Source: Diadema setosum
Lineage: Eukaryota; Echinodermata; Echinoidea; Diadematoida; Diadematidae
Direction: 5' to 3'
DNA length: 64,000 nucleotides
Assembly (NCBI GenBank): GCA_033980235.1
Contig: CM067067.1
Location: 10,890,901 to 10,954,900 of the forward strand
Shown here: positions 1 to 12,278 of the stretch, piece after piece
How positions within the stretch are numbered: position 1 is the stretch's first letter
How the letters are laid out: each line of letters begins with the position of its first letter
The notes under the pieces: model-generated
Databases searched by the model: none
What the model saw: only the letters and a program-made list of their open reading frames with translations
Told to the model about the DNA's origin: nothing
Position numbers and translations under genes: made by a program

Positions 1-890
1 AGCAAATATGGCCATTATCTCGACACTCGAGGAAAACAAGGCCCACGAGACTGATATACAGAGTGTTTAATCTATTCAGTGTAAGTCTCATAGATCTTTT
101 CCCCCATTTGTCGGACTCATTATGGGACTGGTTTGCCTAAGTGTCAAGCTCATGGGCAATATTTTCCAGTTTCCAGCTGGTGGGCCTGTATTGGCCAGTG
201 TAAAGCTGGTGGGTTGTTACAGTATGACTGCGATGAATGACTCATGGTCCTGGAGTATACAGTATACGAAGATACAAGTATCATAAAGTTCAGGTGTTTT
301 GCTACTCCATGCCGCTCAGGACTGTCCTGGAATACGCATGCATCATCTGGGATCCATTCACCCAGGTGAAACATCATGAAGTTTGGAATGATCCAGAGAA
401 GATATGCACTCTTTAGCTGCAATGACCATCATATGCAAAACAAGCAGTGTTACAGCCACACTTGAAAAACAAAACAAAGCAAAACAAAACAAAATACAAT
501 GGCAATCCCTGTAAGAAAGTACAGCTCAGGCAAATTCAGTGATGATGTTCTGCATCAAGAACCCCACAATATCCACTACGCAGGAAGTTGTGGCTCTATT
601 GCTGCATTCTTCAAAAAGGGCAAATGACCAAAAATGTCAGGCATCATTTGCAAGAACACAAAGTAGGCCTACTCCCAAAAAAAGGTGGCGGCTACTCTCG
701 GCCACTGTCTCTTGTATCTCTTTGAAACACTTCAGAAGAGAGATACTCAATATTCAGCTCTGTTATCAAAGATACATATGTCTCTCTTTTTGTTTTTGCA
801 TTTGTTTGTTTTTTGCTTCATATAGCTCTTTGGATACCTTCTTTAACCAATTAAGAAAAGGCTCCATGGCAGAATATTACAAGATTACAC
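1..890. other. Unassigned stretch at window start
   Basis: No convincing exon is seen. The first 250 bases hold loosely repeated phrases around 'actcatgggc' and 'gtgggcctgtattgg' that resemble phrases at 20.65-20.85 kb, so this is probably the edge of a diverged dispersed repeat. A 90-codon minus-strand frame at 150-422 has no recognisable domain and no clear splice sites. Confidence 0.4.
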
Positions 891-897
891 AGTATAA

Positions 898-907
898 TGA
901 AGAAGAA

Positions 908-975
<68 letters not shown>

Positions 976-989
976 AGAAGAAGAAGGGG
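898..989. repeat. GAA microsatellite
   Basis: About 90 bases of nearly pure (GAA)n with a few GAG interruptions. It produces artificial reading frames of poly-Glu, poly-Lys, poly-Ser and poly-Phe that should not be read as proteins. Confidence 0.95.
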
Positions 990-990
990 A

Positions 991-1989
991 ATAGGAAACG
1001 AGATCTGCTGTCAATGATGCAGAGCCAATACCAATCAGTTCCATGGCAGATCTTAGTCGGCACTGCAAAGGTTTGGATGTCTCTCTCTGTTGACAAAGGA
1101 TATTCTAAAGCTCCAAGTAAGTCCATGGGGTGGTTTACATTGTCTGGGCATAGAGGGTTGGGTTGGGTATATGAGGATATGATGCTTTGTTATAACAATT
1201 AGGTCTGAGATATCTATTTTTTATGTTTGTTTTGACCATCCCGCATGGATCTCCAACGAAAAGGAATGATAACTAGAATGTGTTAGACCCAGCCGCCACC
1301 GTGTTTTTTCAATAGATTTTGATATTACAGTGTAGTTGAGAAAAAAGTAACCGCTCATTGTCCTAGATGGAAGTCAAAATTGAACTGTGTGTGGAATACT
1401 CTGCATACAATTTTGGACACACACACACGCACACAAACACACAATATGCATTTTTTTTTTAATATAATTATTATTTCATAAGCAGCAGGCCATTTCAAAC
1501 CAATGAGACCAGACATCAATATTCTTTCATTTTGATGCATATTTTTCAATATCCTCCAGAGGTCAGAGGATCATCGCTAATGTTCATGTGAAATGAGTAC
1601 ACGCCTTTTGAATTGCTCACTTTTATTGCTATAGAAATACACAATATTTGCATCATGTCAATCATTAAATATTGTATCAGTTTCATTTTCAGTCTTGGAT
1701 TATTTTTTCTATGTGCAAATAAAATCGTGGCAAAGTAAACAACTTTCTCATCAATATATAAACGAGAATACTAAAAAAGAAATAGATGTAATAACGTGCA
1801 AGGCAAATACCAGGCCTGCATCATCTTAAGGTATACAGGTGAAGGAAATCACCTTATTGATAAACAATTTACTTGACTGGGATAGCGACCACTGAACAAT
1901 ATTGTTTCTTAAAGCTCTCTCTTCTTTTCAACAAGTGGAATAAAACACATGCACATACCGGGGCATTAGTTTGGAGGAGGGGTGGGGTG
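991..1989. other. Unassigned, AT-rich
   Basis: Contains a short CA-rich run near 1418-1443 and T-rich tracts. No gene, TIR pair or tandem unit was recognised. Confidence 0.5.
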
Positions 1990-3560
1990 GTGGCAGGGAT
2001 AGTTGACCCCCACCCCATTAAATTCTGAGATAGGGACTATGTTTTGTTGTTGTTAGTTTTTGTTGTTGTTTTTTGTTTTTTTGCTTTTTAGACAGAAAAC
2101 TGCCCAAGTTTTTCACTTTAAGTGTGCATCGGATTGTTAAAATTTAATTCTGAAATGCAAAATCTCCCTTCTGTGAGAGGGGATATCTCCTTTCCATAGA
2201 CTCCTTCCCCCTGCTTGGTTCCTTCCACAGATATAACATACTTTGGGGAATGATAATTTCCCTTATTCTATGAAAAATGTTTTTAAGAGATATTTTTATT
2301 TGAATTCCAAAGATGAAAAGGCTTTCCTATGTATGCACGATTGTTCATTTTGGAGGGAAAGAGGCATTTGCCCCGCCTCCCGAGAAAATATGGGAGGGGG
2401 AATGGTGGGGACATAACACTTTGCCTCCAAGTATTTCCTGAGATTGAGATTTTTTTTCTTCACTTTTTTGACAGAAAATGAATTGTCACTGAACATCATA
2501 GCTATAGTACGTACCAGATTAAAAGGCAGAATCTCCTTTGCATACCCCCTCCACCTTTTCTTTCGTTATGTCCCCTTCCATATACGCTCAGTGCTTTTGT
2601 CCCATTTTTGTTCTATATCATCACAAAGTATGTAATAGATCTTTAATTTCAGTTCCGACATATTAAAGAAAATCCCTCTTGTTGGAGGGGGTAGTGTATC
2701 TTTCAATTAACAATCCCTCCTCGGTTTCTATCCTTAGATTTGGTACACTCCCTTTACTGATAATTTCCCAAATGTTCCATCATAAATGTGTATACTAGAT
2801 TTTTTTTTTTACATTTCTATTCTTACTGCAAAGGCTCCCTCGCATGGGAAGGATTGGGGGACAGCCCTTTCATACCCTCCTCTCGCTGTATCAATCTCTC
2901 CTCCATGCATTGATTATAGCTACACATTTGGGTATGAACTTTTTTTTTTCAAAATGGTAGTTCAACCAAGAGTGGCACGAGATCATTGAATTGCAAACAA
3001 AAGAATGCAAAAGCTCCATAATGTGGGAGGGGGATACCTCCACCCACATCCTTCTGTGGATTGGTCTTCCTCCATAGATGGCTGACTTACTACACCTTTT
3101 TGATACAAATTTCGAGGTATTCCTTCAAAAGTGCCTGTGTGGCAGGTCGTTGAATCTCAGTTCTCAAAATACAAGAGCTCTGTCGAATGGGAGTGGAATA
3201 CCCTACCCTCGCCAACGCTGCGCTTGCTGGGTTCCCATCCATATAGACTTGGTACACCTTGGTGATCCATAATTTTCCAAATATTCCCCAAAACGTATGC
3301 ATCAGATTCTTAAAAAAAAAACAAAAAAACTTCGTCTTTGGGAGGAGGGTAGGTGAGATGCGCCCACACCCCATCAACTTCCGTATAAGTGATGACGCAC
3401 ACATTAAACAAGAGCTACACTGAATCACTGATTTCAGGTCTAAACCTGCAAAAATCCAATCCCCCACCCACATCCTCCCCCTCCCCCTCCGCTTCATTCC
3501 TTTGCACCATGAACTTATGCTTTTACATATTTTCCAAGTTCCCCCCCCTAACGTGAAAAC
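1990..3560. repeat. Diverged tandem-like region with CCCTCC/CATATA phrases
   Basis: Phrases such as 'ataccccctccacc', 'ccttccatagactcc', 'tccatatacgctc' and 'ttttgacagaaaa' recur every few hundred bases, with T runs between them. This looks like an old, strongly diverged tandem array of roughly 250-300-bp units. Unit borders are too eroded to place by eye. Confidence 0.45.
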
Positions 3561-3829
3561 AGATCGACACCCCTTGCTCTGTGCACATACCCGACTTAGA
3601 TAATTACCTGAAAAGTTCTGCGGAATGAGTAGCCACTTTTTTGGTAACAGAAATGCATGGTTTGTAAGCCCTACATTATAAACAATTATTAACTATTAAC
3701 TATCACAATATCAATATTAACATCCTTACATTTCATTCGAGGTATTTGACCTTGTGTGATTTTCATAGGTGAACGGTAATGGCTCGTTAATAAACAGGGC
3801 CTACGAGTGCTCTCTAAAACATCATCATG

Positions 3830-4560
3830 TTTACCATTGATGATGCCAAACTATTCTGATACTTTGAGGTCATTGACCTCTCGAGATCATCAGAGGTCAA
3901 AGGCAGAAACTCGTCTGTGTGCCTTGGAATATGAAGACGATGTCATTGTACACATATATGCTTGTTTTGTACATCCTTACCATGTTTGACCTTTCACAAA
4001 TGATTTCATACTTCAATATTCTGATATTCTGAGGTCATTGACCTCTCAAGGTCATCAGAGGTCAAAGGTAGAAACCTGTCTGCTCTTTAGAATATGAAGA
4101 CAATTTCATTGTAAGACAGATATGCTTGTTTTGTACATCTTAACAATGGTTACCATTAACCAATGACATCACAGATCAATATAATATTTTGAGGTCATTG
4201 ACCTCCAAAGGTCATCAGAGGTCAAAGGTTAAAACCTGTCAATGCTCTGTGGAATCAGAAAATGGTTTCCCTGAACTATAGATGCATGTTTAGTGAATCA
4301 TAACCACATATATCATTCACAAATGTCTAAAAACATCGATATTCTGATATTTAAAGTTCATTGACCTCTGGAGGTCATCAGAGGTCAAAGGTAAAAACAT
4401 GTCAGTGCTCTGTTGAATCTGGAAATGATTTCTCTGTGGTATAAATGCATGTTTAGTGCAACATAACCACATATATCATTTGCAAATGTCTAAAAACATC
4501 GATTTTCTGATATCTAAAGTACATTGACCTCTAGAGGTCATCAGAGGTCAAATCAGACTT
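3830..4560. repeat. 160-bp tandem array with AGGTCA inverted repeats
   Basis: Five units spaced 160-165 bp, anchored by GAGGTCATTGACCTC or a variant near 3866, 4031, 4191, 4353 and 4516. Each anchor is followed by 'gtcatcagaggtcaaa'. The first three anchors contain AGGTCA-T-TGACCT, an inverted repeat with 1-bp spacing. The next words give AGGTCA half-sites spaced by four bases. These match nuclear-receptor half-site geometry, but as satellite words they need not be functional. Confidence 0.85.
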
Positions 4561-4689
4561 ACCTCCCGATCTTAAAATAAATCTTATGGTATGTACTAAC
4601 ACTGGTGAAAGTTTCATGCTTTAGTCAAATTTTGCACAATTCACGTGATTTTGAGGGCTTATCTGCTCTACTATAAGGAGTTTCCGTTC

Positions 4690-4825
4690 ATACAGGACAT
4701 TATAGATGTCCCAAAACCTTCAAAGACCTTCAGCACCCTCGAAATAGGGTAAGACCATCAATTTATTTTAAAACTTTTACCATTAAGAACAAGGAAAAGT
4801 AGAAATTACGCGGTGCGTAAAATAT
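4690..4825. repeat. 165-bp satellite S, left fragment
   Basis: Contains 'cagcaccctcgaaatagggtaa' split over 4730-4755 and 'accatcaattt', matching the S monomers at 9.0-10.15 kb. It breaks at about 4825, where the hairpin-ended element starts, and the monomer resumes at about 5912. Confidence 0.65.
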
Positions 4826-5905
4826 GTCCCCGCCGGAAGTAGCATTTAGTAGCAAAATGTACAATATAGGTAAAAAGATCAAGGTCAAAGGTGAAAGAAG
4901 TCAAGGGTCAAAATTCTATGTAGAAGTTTTGAAGCCCTCACATAGTGCCATCACATAAAGCAAACGGAATCGAAATCGGGTTAGACATGACGAAGGAGTA
5001 GCATTTTGTAGCCAATGTACAATATAGGTAAAAAAATCAAGGTCAAAGGTCAAAGAAGTCAAAGGTCAAAATTCTGTGTAGAAGTTTTGAAGCCCTCACC
5101 TAGTGCCATCACATAAAGCAAACGGAATCGAAATCGGGTTAGAAATGGCGAAGGAGTAGCATTTGGTAGCAAAATGTACAATACAGGTCAAAAATCAAGG
5201 TCAAAGGTCAAAGAAGTCAAAGGTCAAAATTCTGTGTAGAAGTTTTGAAGCCCTCACCTAGTGCCATCACTTAAAGCAAACGGAATCGAAATCGGGTTAC
5301 AAATGGCGAAGGAGTAGCATTTGGTAGCAAAAAAGTACAATATAGGTAAAAAATCAAGGTCAAAGGTCAAAGAAGTCAAAGGTCAAAATTCCGTGTAGAA
5401 GTTTTGAAGCCCTCACCTAGTGCCATCACATGAAGCAAACGGAATTGAAATCGGGTTACAAATGGCGAAGGAGTAGCATTTTGTAGCAAAAAAGTACAAT
5501 ATAGGTCAAAAATCAAGGTCAAAGGTCAAAGAAGTCAAAGGTCAAAATTCTGTGTAGAAGTTTTGAAGCCCTCACCTAGTGCCATCATATAAAGCAAACG
5601 GAATCGAAATCGGGTTACAAATGGCGAAGGAGTAGCATTTTGAAGCAAAATGTACAATATAGGTCAAAGGTCAAGGTCAAAGGTCACAACTGAAATTCTG
5701 TATAGAAGTTTCAAAGCTCCTATGTAGTGCTATCATATAAAGCAAACAGAATCAAAATCGGGTTAGAAATGGCGAAGGAGTAGCATTTTGAACATTTTGA
5801 TCACACACGGACGCACGGACACACGGACGCACGGACGGACACACGGACACACACACGTACGGAGCCCGTTTCATAGTCCCCTGCTCGAACTCGTTCGGCG
5901 GGGAC
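4826..5905. mobile_element. Element H: tandem core, ACGGAC microsatellite, terminal hairpin
   Basis: Starts with GTCCCCGCCGG (4826) and ends with TCGGCGGGGAC (5905), a short inverted match. The core is about six units of ~158 bp carrying 'gccctcacctagtgccatca' and the perfect direct repeat AGGTCAAAGGTCA (5040, 5198, 5357, 5516, 5661, 5674). After the core comes a (CACGGACG)n-type microsatellite at 5803-5862. A hairpin closes the element, with stem GTCCCC (5876-5881) and GGGGAC (5900-5905). No open reading frame of size, so non-autonomous. It sits inside satellite S, so it inserted after S formed. Confidence 0.7.
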
Positions 5906-5911
5906 AAAAAA

Positions 5912-6498
5912 ATATATTAACATTGGAATTCTGCCACTTACTTGGGCTGTCATCTTGGTTGTCTAAAAACCCTAAAGAATGGATGAATTTCAACAACCAA
6001 GTTTCGAGGGTGCTGAATAGGGTCTAAAATTTTCCAATTTTTGACAGTTATTTTGGCGGTCATCTTGGACATCTCAAAAACCCTTAAAAAGAATACGAAA
6101 GTTGCATCAACCAGGTTCGGACTCAGCATCCTCGAAATAGAGTAAAACCGCCAATTGTTTTCAATTTTACACCATTTAGAAGGTAACAGAGGGCTTACAT
6201 GGAAAATTTCGTTTTTAACGGCCATTTAGGGGCCATTCTGGCGGCCATCTTTATTATCTCAAAACCCTCAAGGAAGCAAGAGCTGTATCCTGGAGCTTCA
6301 AATTCAGCAAACTCAAAATAGTGTAAAACCACCAACTGTTTTATATTTTACACCATTTAGAAGGAAATAGGGGGTCTACATATGAATTTCCGTTTTTGGC
6401 GGTCATTTTTGGCGACCATCTTTATCATCTCAAAACCCTCAAGGATGCAAGAGTTGTGTCTTGAGCTTTGGATTCAGCACACTCAAAATAAGATAAAA
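5912..6498. repeat. 165-bp satellite S, middle fragment
   Basis: About three and a half diverged monomers with 'ggcggccatctttatta', 'cctcaaggaagcaagag' and 'caccatttagaagg'. It stops at 6498 in 'aagataaaa', exactly where a TIR element begins; the monomer continues after 9017 in 'aaaaaccatcaat'. Confidence 0.8.
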
Positions 6499-9017
6499 GG
6501 CCCATTCTCAGTAAAAGCGTTCAAATACGGAATTTTGGTGTCGCCGACATTTCATGACAATTTGCGGTTCCCTGAAACATATTAGATACTATTTAAATGT
6601 TTATAATATATCACGAGGACTTCATTTGTAAAAAATAAACACGATCAAATGCGGTTGTCTGCCTTTTTGTATAAAATTTTGCTGTTAAACTTCGTTAAGA
6701 CCCCCAAAACGCAGTGTCGCCGGCTATTTCAGAATTATGTTTTATTGCTCCTCTCCGTCCACAAACACACTTTCCAAATATAATTTTCATTTACGATGAG
6801 CATATCATATGTGCTAATCACAATACTCAAAAAGTTCCAAAATTTTTATTGACTTCTTTTTTTATAGCCTTTTGAAACCTGTCGCCAAATTCACCGCCAG
6901 ATACGTTACCAGTTTCTTTAGTGTTACAGCATTGCGAAAATAACAAGAATATGCAATGACCCTGTGTATATGAAACCCTGAGGATATACTTCATACACTG
7001 CAAGTACTTAGATTTTTTGTGCAACAGCTATTTATTGAGAATAAGGTACAATGTTTGAAATATCGGTTTTCTACACTTTTATTTAAACAGATACGTTACA
7101 TACTTTTCACGCCACCCACTGCGACAGATATTGCAATGTCAGACAAATTGTATATTATACATTACTCCTCGGAATGACGCATCGATTCAACATTAAAGTT
7201 TAGTACAAGTGAGAAATATTTGGTAGATATCGCTCTCATAATAATATGATCGACCATATACGTTACCACAGATACGTTACCCCAGATACGTGACCGAATT
7301 TTGCTCATTGGTCTTGTGCTTTCTGGGGATCAAATCTGGTCAAAATTCATCCCTACACATTACATGCTTCGTTTTGTTGGACCTCAGAATTATATTCTTA
7401 CACCAAAAGGACAGAGAGGTGAAAAAGAGCAACACTTCCACATGATTTTTCTTTGTGCGTCAGTGTCTCACAATTTAATCCCAAGTTTTCCGACAGATAC
7501 GTTACCACATAATCAAAATGCTGAAAAGAAATTGTAAATGTTTTTACAAACAAATCGCTGTGTGCTCATAAACCCCAAAGTTCTATTCTATAAAACCCAG
7601 CCTCTTTCATATTCTATGCAACAACTTTGAACGTTTATTTTACAAGACGAAGCTAAGATTCAGCATATCAGTTTTTTGCTTGTCAGATTTAGCAGATACG
7701 TTACGTATAATTCAGGGCACCCACGGTGACAAATAATGTTATGTAAAACAAAGTGTTCATAAAACAATTCTGCATAGAATGACGCTTCCATAAAAAATTA
7801 AAGTTATGTTCAAATAAAGAATATTCAGTAGAAATTGCTCTGTAACTTCACCGACAGATTCATTTACGGTACGCCAGATACGTTACCAAACTTTGAAAGA
7901 GTAAAAAGTAATTTATGAAACGCTTCCGAGAAAAGTTTCATTGTTCTGTTGCATATTTATTCTAGTGTTTTTCAACATATGAAGAACTACTCAAGATTCA
8001 TTGATAAGTTGAACAATTATTTATTCATTTTCATTAGAAGGGATGAGCCAAATACGTTACCATAGGTCAAACAACTGTTTAGCATATCGAGTTCATAGAG
8101 ACTGTACCTACTTCCTTCTAAGTGCCTGCAAAAATATATTTTTTAAACCTTGTTTGCATTATCCATCAAAACTTAATGAATATTTATAGTCAGATGGAAA
8201 AATACATTCAGACGTAAGATGAGAATGTTCTGTGAATGAAGAACTCGGCTTTCACATTTAGGGCTCTTTTCCACTACATTTCATAGTTTAAATGTTACGT
8301 ACAATGTTTAAAATTGTTAATTTGGGCTTACATCATTCATTTTTACATCAATTCATGAGGTCAATAATTAAACAGGTGATATCTATTAATTCATACACAA
8401 CTAAAATTATTACTTATATTTTACCAGATACGTTACCAAAGGTGATTCGATGTTTTTCAATAGTTATTTCCCCAGGAAAGCAATTCATATTTGTTTCCTG
8501 TGGAAATTCCAGATCGGATCGTTCCCTTTGCATGATTCGTGGGATTCGAAACTTTATTTGTAAGCAAAATTTGCTAAAAATACGAAGTAAATCTTAAGGT
8601 TATATTTCCTTTCAGCAAAAAGCATATTTCAACCTACCACACAGAAATATTTTCTACCAATTAGCAAGGGATGACAACATCTTTACCTCTTGAAAAACCC
8701 CAATATCTGTAGGGGGGACAGATGTCTTTTCCTGAACAGAAATTGGATCAAAACAATAAATTAAATTCAGAGTTAGGAGTCCATTACAACATGTAAATTT
8801 GCGGTAACGTATCTGATTGGTGATCAAAAATCATATATGATGCTCTATTTCCATTCATTTTTACTCAATGAATGGCCATCATTTAGAATGTTCCACTTCT
8901 TGTTTCGTATTTGACCGGTTTTGAAGTTTCCGAAAACGCATCTTTGAATGTATTACTTTGTGGTTGATTTTTCGGTTTTACTCACATGGAATTGAACACT
9001 TAATCTGAGAATGGCCC
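6499..9017. mobile_element. 2.5-kb TIR element packed with CAGATACGTTACC
   Basis: The left end GGCCCATTCTCAG (6499) and the reverse complement of the right end, GGGCCATTCTCAG (9005-9017), differ by one base. Both flanks carry AAAA, a possible 4-bp target duplication. The interior has no long reading frame. It holds eleven copies of CAGATACGTTACC or close variants: 6899, 7088, 7256, 7269, 7283 (ACGTGACC), 7494, 7693, 7875, 8049, 8425, and one inverted at 8803-8815. Words around TGTCGCC/CGGTGACA also recur (6710, 6880, 7130, 7727). Family not recognised. Confidence 0.65.
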
Positions 9018-10147
9018 AAAAACCATCAATGGCTTTCAATATATGGGAACTTCCGTTTTGGGTGGCCATTCTGGCGGCCATATTGAACATCTCAAAATCG
9101 TCAACAATGCAGGAGTTGCATCATCCAGATTCTCATTCAGCACCCTAGAAATAGGGCAAAACCATCAATTATTTTCAATTTCTCACCAGTTAGAAGGAAA
9201 TACGAGGGAATTTTCGGTTTTGGCGGCCATTTTGGCGGCCGTATTGAATATCTCAAAACCCTCAAGGAAGCAAGAGTTGCATTATCCAGATTCGGATTCA
9301 GCACCCTCGAAATAGGGTAAAGCCATCAATTGTTTTCCATATCTCACCATTTAGAAGGAAATAAGTGGGAAATTCCGGTTTTGATTGGCGGCCATTTTGG
9401 CGGCCATCTTGAATATCTCGAAAACTTCATGGATGCAAGAGTTGCATCATCCAGATTCGTATTCAGCACCCTCGAAATAGGGCAAAACCATCAATTGTTT
9501 TCCATATCTCACCATTTAGAAGGAAATACGAGGGAATTTCCGGTTTTTATTGGCGGCCATTTTTGGCGGCCATCTTGAATATCTCAAAAACTTCATGGAT
9601 GCAAGAGTTGCATCATCCAGTTTCGGATTCAGCACCCTCGAAATAGGGTAAAACCATCAATTGTTTTCAATTTCTCACCATTTAGAAGGAAATACATGGG
9701 AATTTCCAGTTTTAATTGGCGCGGCCATTTTGGCAGCCATCTTGAATATCTCAAAGACTTCATGGATGCATGAGTTGCATCATCCAGATTCGGATTCAGC
9801 ACCCTCGAAATAGGATAGAATTATCAATTGTTTTCAATTTCTCACCATTTAGAAGGAAATACGTGGGAATTTTCGGTTTTGGCGGCCATTTTGGCGGCCA
9901 TCTTGAATATCTCAAAACCCTCAAGGATGCAAGAGTCGCATCATCCAGATTCGGATTCAGCACCCTCGAAATAGGGTAAAACCAGGAATTGTTTTCAATA
10001 TCTCACCATTTAGAAGGAAATACGTGGGAATTTCCAGTTCGGCGGGCGGCCATTTTGGCGGCCATCTTGAATATCTCAAAATCCTCAAGGATGCAAGAGT
10101 TGCATCATCCAGATTCGGATTCAGCACCCCCGAAATAGGGCAAAACC
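9018..10147. repeat. 165-bp satellite S, main array
   Basis: Seven monomers. The word 'ccctcgaaataggg' or a variant recurs at 9143, 9304, 9469, 9635, 9802, 9963 and 10126, a spacing of 161-167 bp. Each monomer has 'tggcggccattttggcgg', 'cttgaatatctcaaa', 'gcaagagttgcatcatccag' and 'tcaccatttagaaggaaata'. Apparent reading frames here are by-products of the repeat. Confidence 0.92.
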
Positions 10148-10197
10148 ATAAAAAAACATTGGGTGGACGGTAAAACAAGGTTCAGCCTATGGCACCC

Positions 10198-10480
10198 AGA
10201 CTATCAAGGGAACGTCCCAGTTAAGCAAAAGCTCAAGCTCATTTAACAGAGCTTGGAAAATCGTAAGCAATTATTGCAACCAAGAACAAGCAAAAGATTT
10301 GTTTTATGCATAAGCAAAAAATGCTTTGTCTCCAAGCAATTGCTTGCGGGCAGCAAGGAATATTGTTTGTGCTTGCTAGCAAATTCTTTTGCTCGCAAGC
10401 AATTGCTTGTTTTTATGCATACTGATTCAAGTAAAAGGCTAGCACAAGCAATTGCTAGCTCTTATGCATCCGGCCCAGTG
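10198..10480. mobile_element. AAGCAATTGCTT palindrome element, partial copy
   Basis: Begins within 'gggaacgtcccag' and ends with GCATCCGGCCCAGTG. The reverse complement matches 52081-52355, including 'gaacgtcccag', 'gcttttgctta' and 'gagcttggaaaatcgtaa'. The palindromes AAGCAATTGCTT and GCTAGCAATTGC recur throughout. Only one end of the full element is present. Confidence 0.75.
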
Positions 10481-12247
10481 TTGATACTGATGTGTATTGA
10501 AACACCACTGAACGCTCAATGGATCTACCCGGGGTGACTGGAGGACGACTTCTACTTAAATTTCTATCAGTGTTTCATCGGGGTTTCACTCGAATATAAT
10601 CTGAGACTTTCAGACCGGAGTATTTCAGTGCATGGGTTAACTTACAATTAGGTGCGTGCGCAGTTTTTTTTTTTTATTATTATTATTTACTTGGTATTAA
10701 CAGGGTATTTAAGAGTATGTTTTCATGTAATACAAACTTCATATCCTGTCCTCACCATGACTGTGCCATCGCACTTTGGATCACATAAACTCAAAGAAAA
10801 AAAAATCGCACATTGTATCACGCACACTTCAAAAAGAGCAACATCACGAATTGCAAAAAAAAAGAAAAAGAAGAAGAAGCAAGAAATGACACAATTTGAC
10901 AATCAAGTTTCTAAGTGAGCAAAGGTAAATACTGGTTCAAGAACAAAAATACACTTTTGTTATAAATGACAAACCAAGTCTGTCCATCAGAAAAGCATTT
11001 GAGTATACAAAAGACAATCACAAATTTCCCAAAATATTTCAAGGGAATTGATATAATTTAACCTAAATTCAATATGTGCAAGAAAAAATATTATGAGAAA
11101 GGTTTACTCTCCTTGCAACTTAGAAGTTTGAACTTTCACTTTAAAACATGCCATATATAAAAAATATTGGCATCTACAATTAGATTCACCTTCACCTGGA
11201 AGGCTTACAGAAACTCATGAAGAAAACCTCTGTTATCCCTTTTCAAAAATACAAAAGCGGCAAGTTTGTACCATTTGGTACAAAATAAACGACCACTACT
11301 GAAGTGTCTGCTTTAAATTTGATTGACAGAAAATAGACGGTCTGGTAGTTGTCTGTCTCTTGAGTATGCTTGACATTGACAATTTCTTAGTTGACAATTT
11401 TCACTTCCTCTTCCCACTTCAATGAGACTTTCACATCTGAGTTATCCTCTTCTCTCATCATTCCTATCTGGAAGACTTGCATGAGAGGATAACTACCTTA
11501 AAAGCTAGTCATGAAAACATTATAGTTATACATAATCTAGTATTCATTCTAAAAACTACCACAGTAATGAAGATTTGTTACAATTATCAGGAAATGCAAG
11601 CCCACTGGAGAAAAAAAAAATCAAAAGTGTGTAGATGTGAGCTCAACCATTGCAGAACAGAATTTGGACAGTCTTTGAAATGCTGTTGACAACATTCACT
11701 TGGCAATACGTTTTTATTTCCTTCTTCCGCAATGACACTTTATTTCCTTGTTTATTCACATGTCATAGAACAATCAGTATTGGTATTATCATTCTGATGT
11801 TGCTAAGAGGAAAATAGAAAAACACGATGAGATAAATTTACATTCTTCTGTCTTTCAGATTTATATTCACATGTACTGATGACAGAGGAGTTGAACTACA
11901 TATTTTCTGCAACAGAGCAAGAAATGTGAATAGTTGAGGGCATTTCTCACTAAATACATCAGCACATATCAGTGCACACATTGGAAATCTGGTCGTCTAA
12001 CAATAATTCAAGTCCTTCACCAAGGAAAGGGCCCCATCCAAAATAACTACAGTATTTGACAAAACAGACTTTGAGTGCAGCATCCATTTCATACAGGGAA
12101 AAGCACCATCAGGCTTTACACTGAGGGTAACATATGTTGTGCCATATCTTCAAAATAAAACCAATGCCATTTTGTTTAAATAACAATTTATAAAAGTCAT
12201 AATAGCGATGATAAATATTGATAATGATATTAACAATAATGATGATG

Positions 12248-12278
<31 letters not shown>

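Noticed and set aside
539..1202. Long acidic and basic reading frames around 0.9 kb
   Set aside because: They are translations of the GAA microsatellite and lack any domain outside it.
10960..10987. Minus-strand W-T-D-L ending as cyclin H C-terminus
   Set aside because: No acceptor AG precedes the tryptophan codon, and only four residues match; chance is likely.
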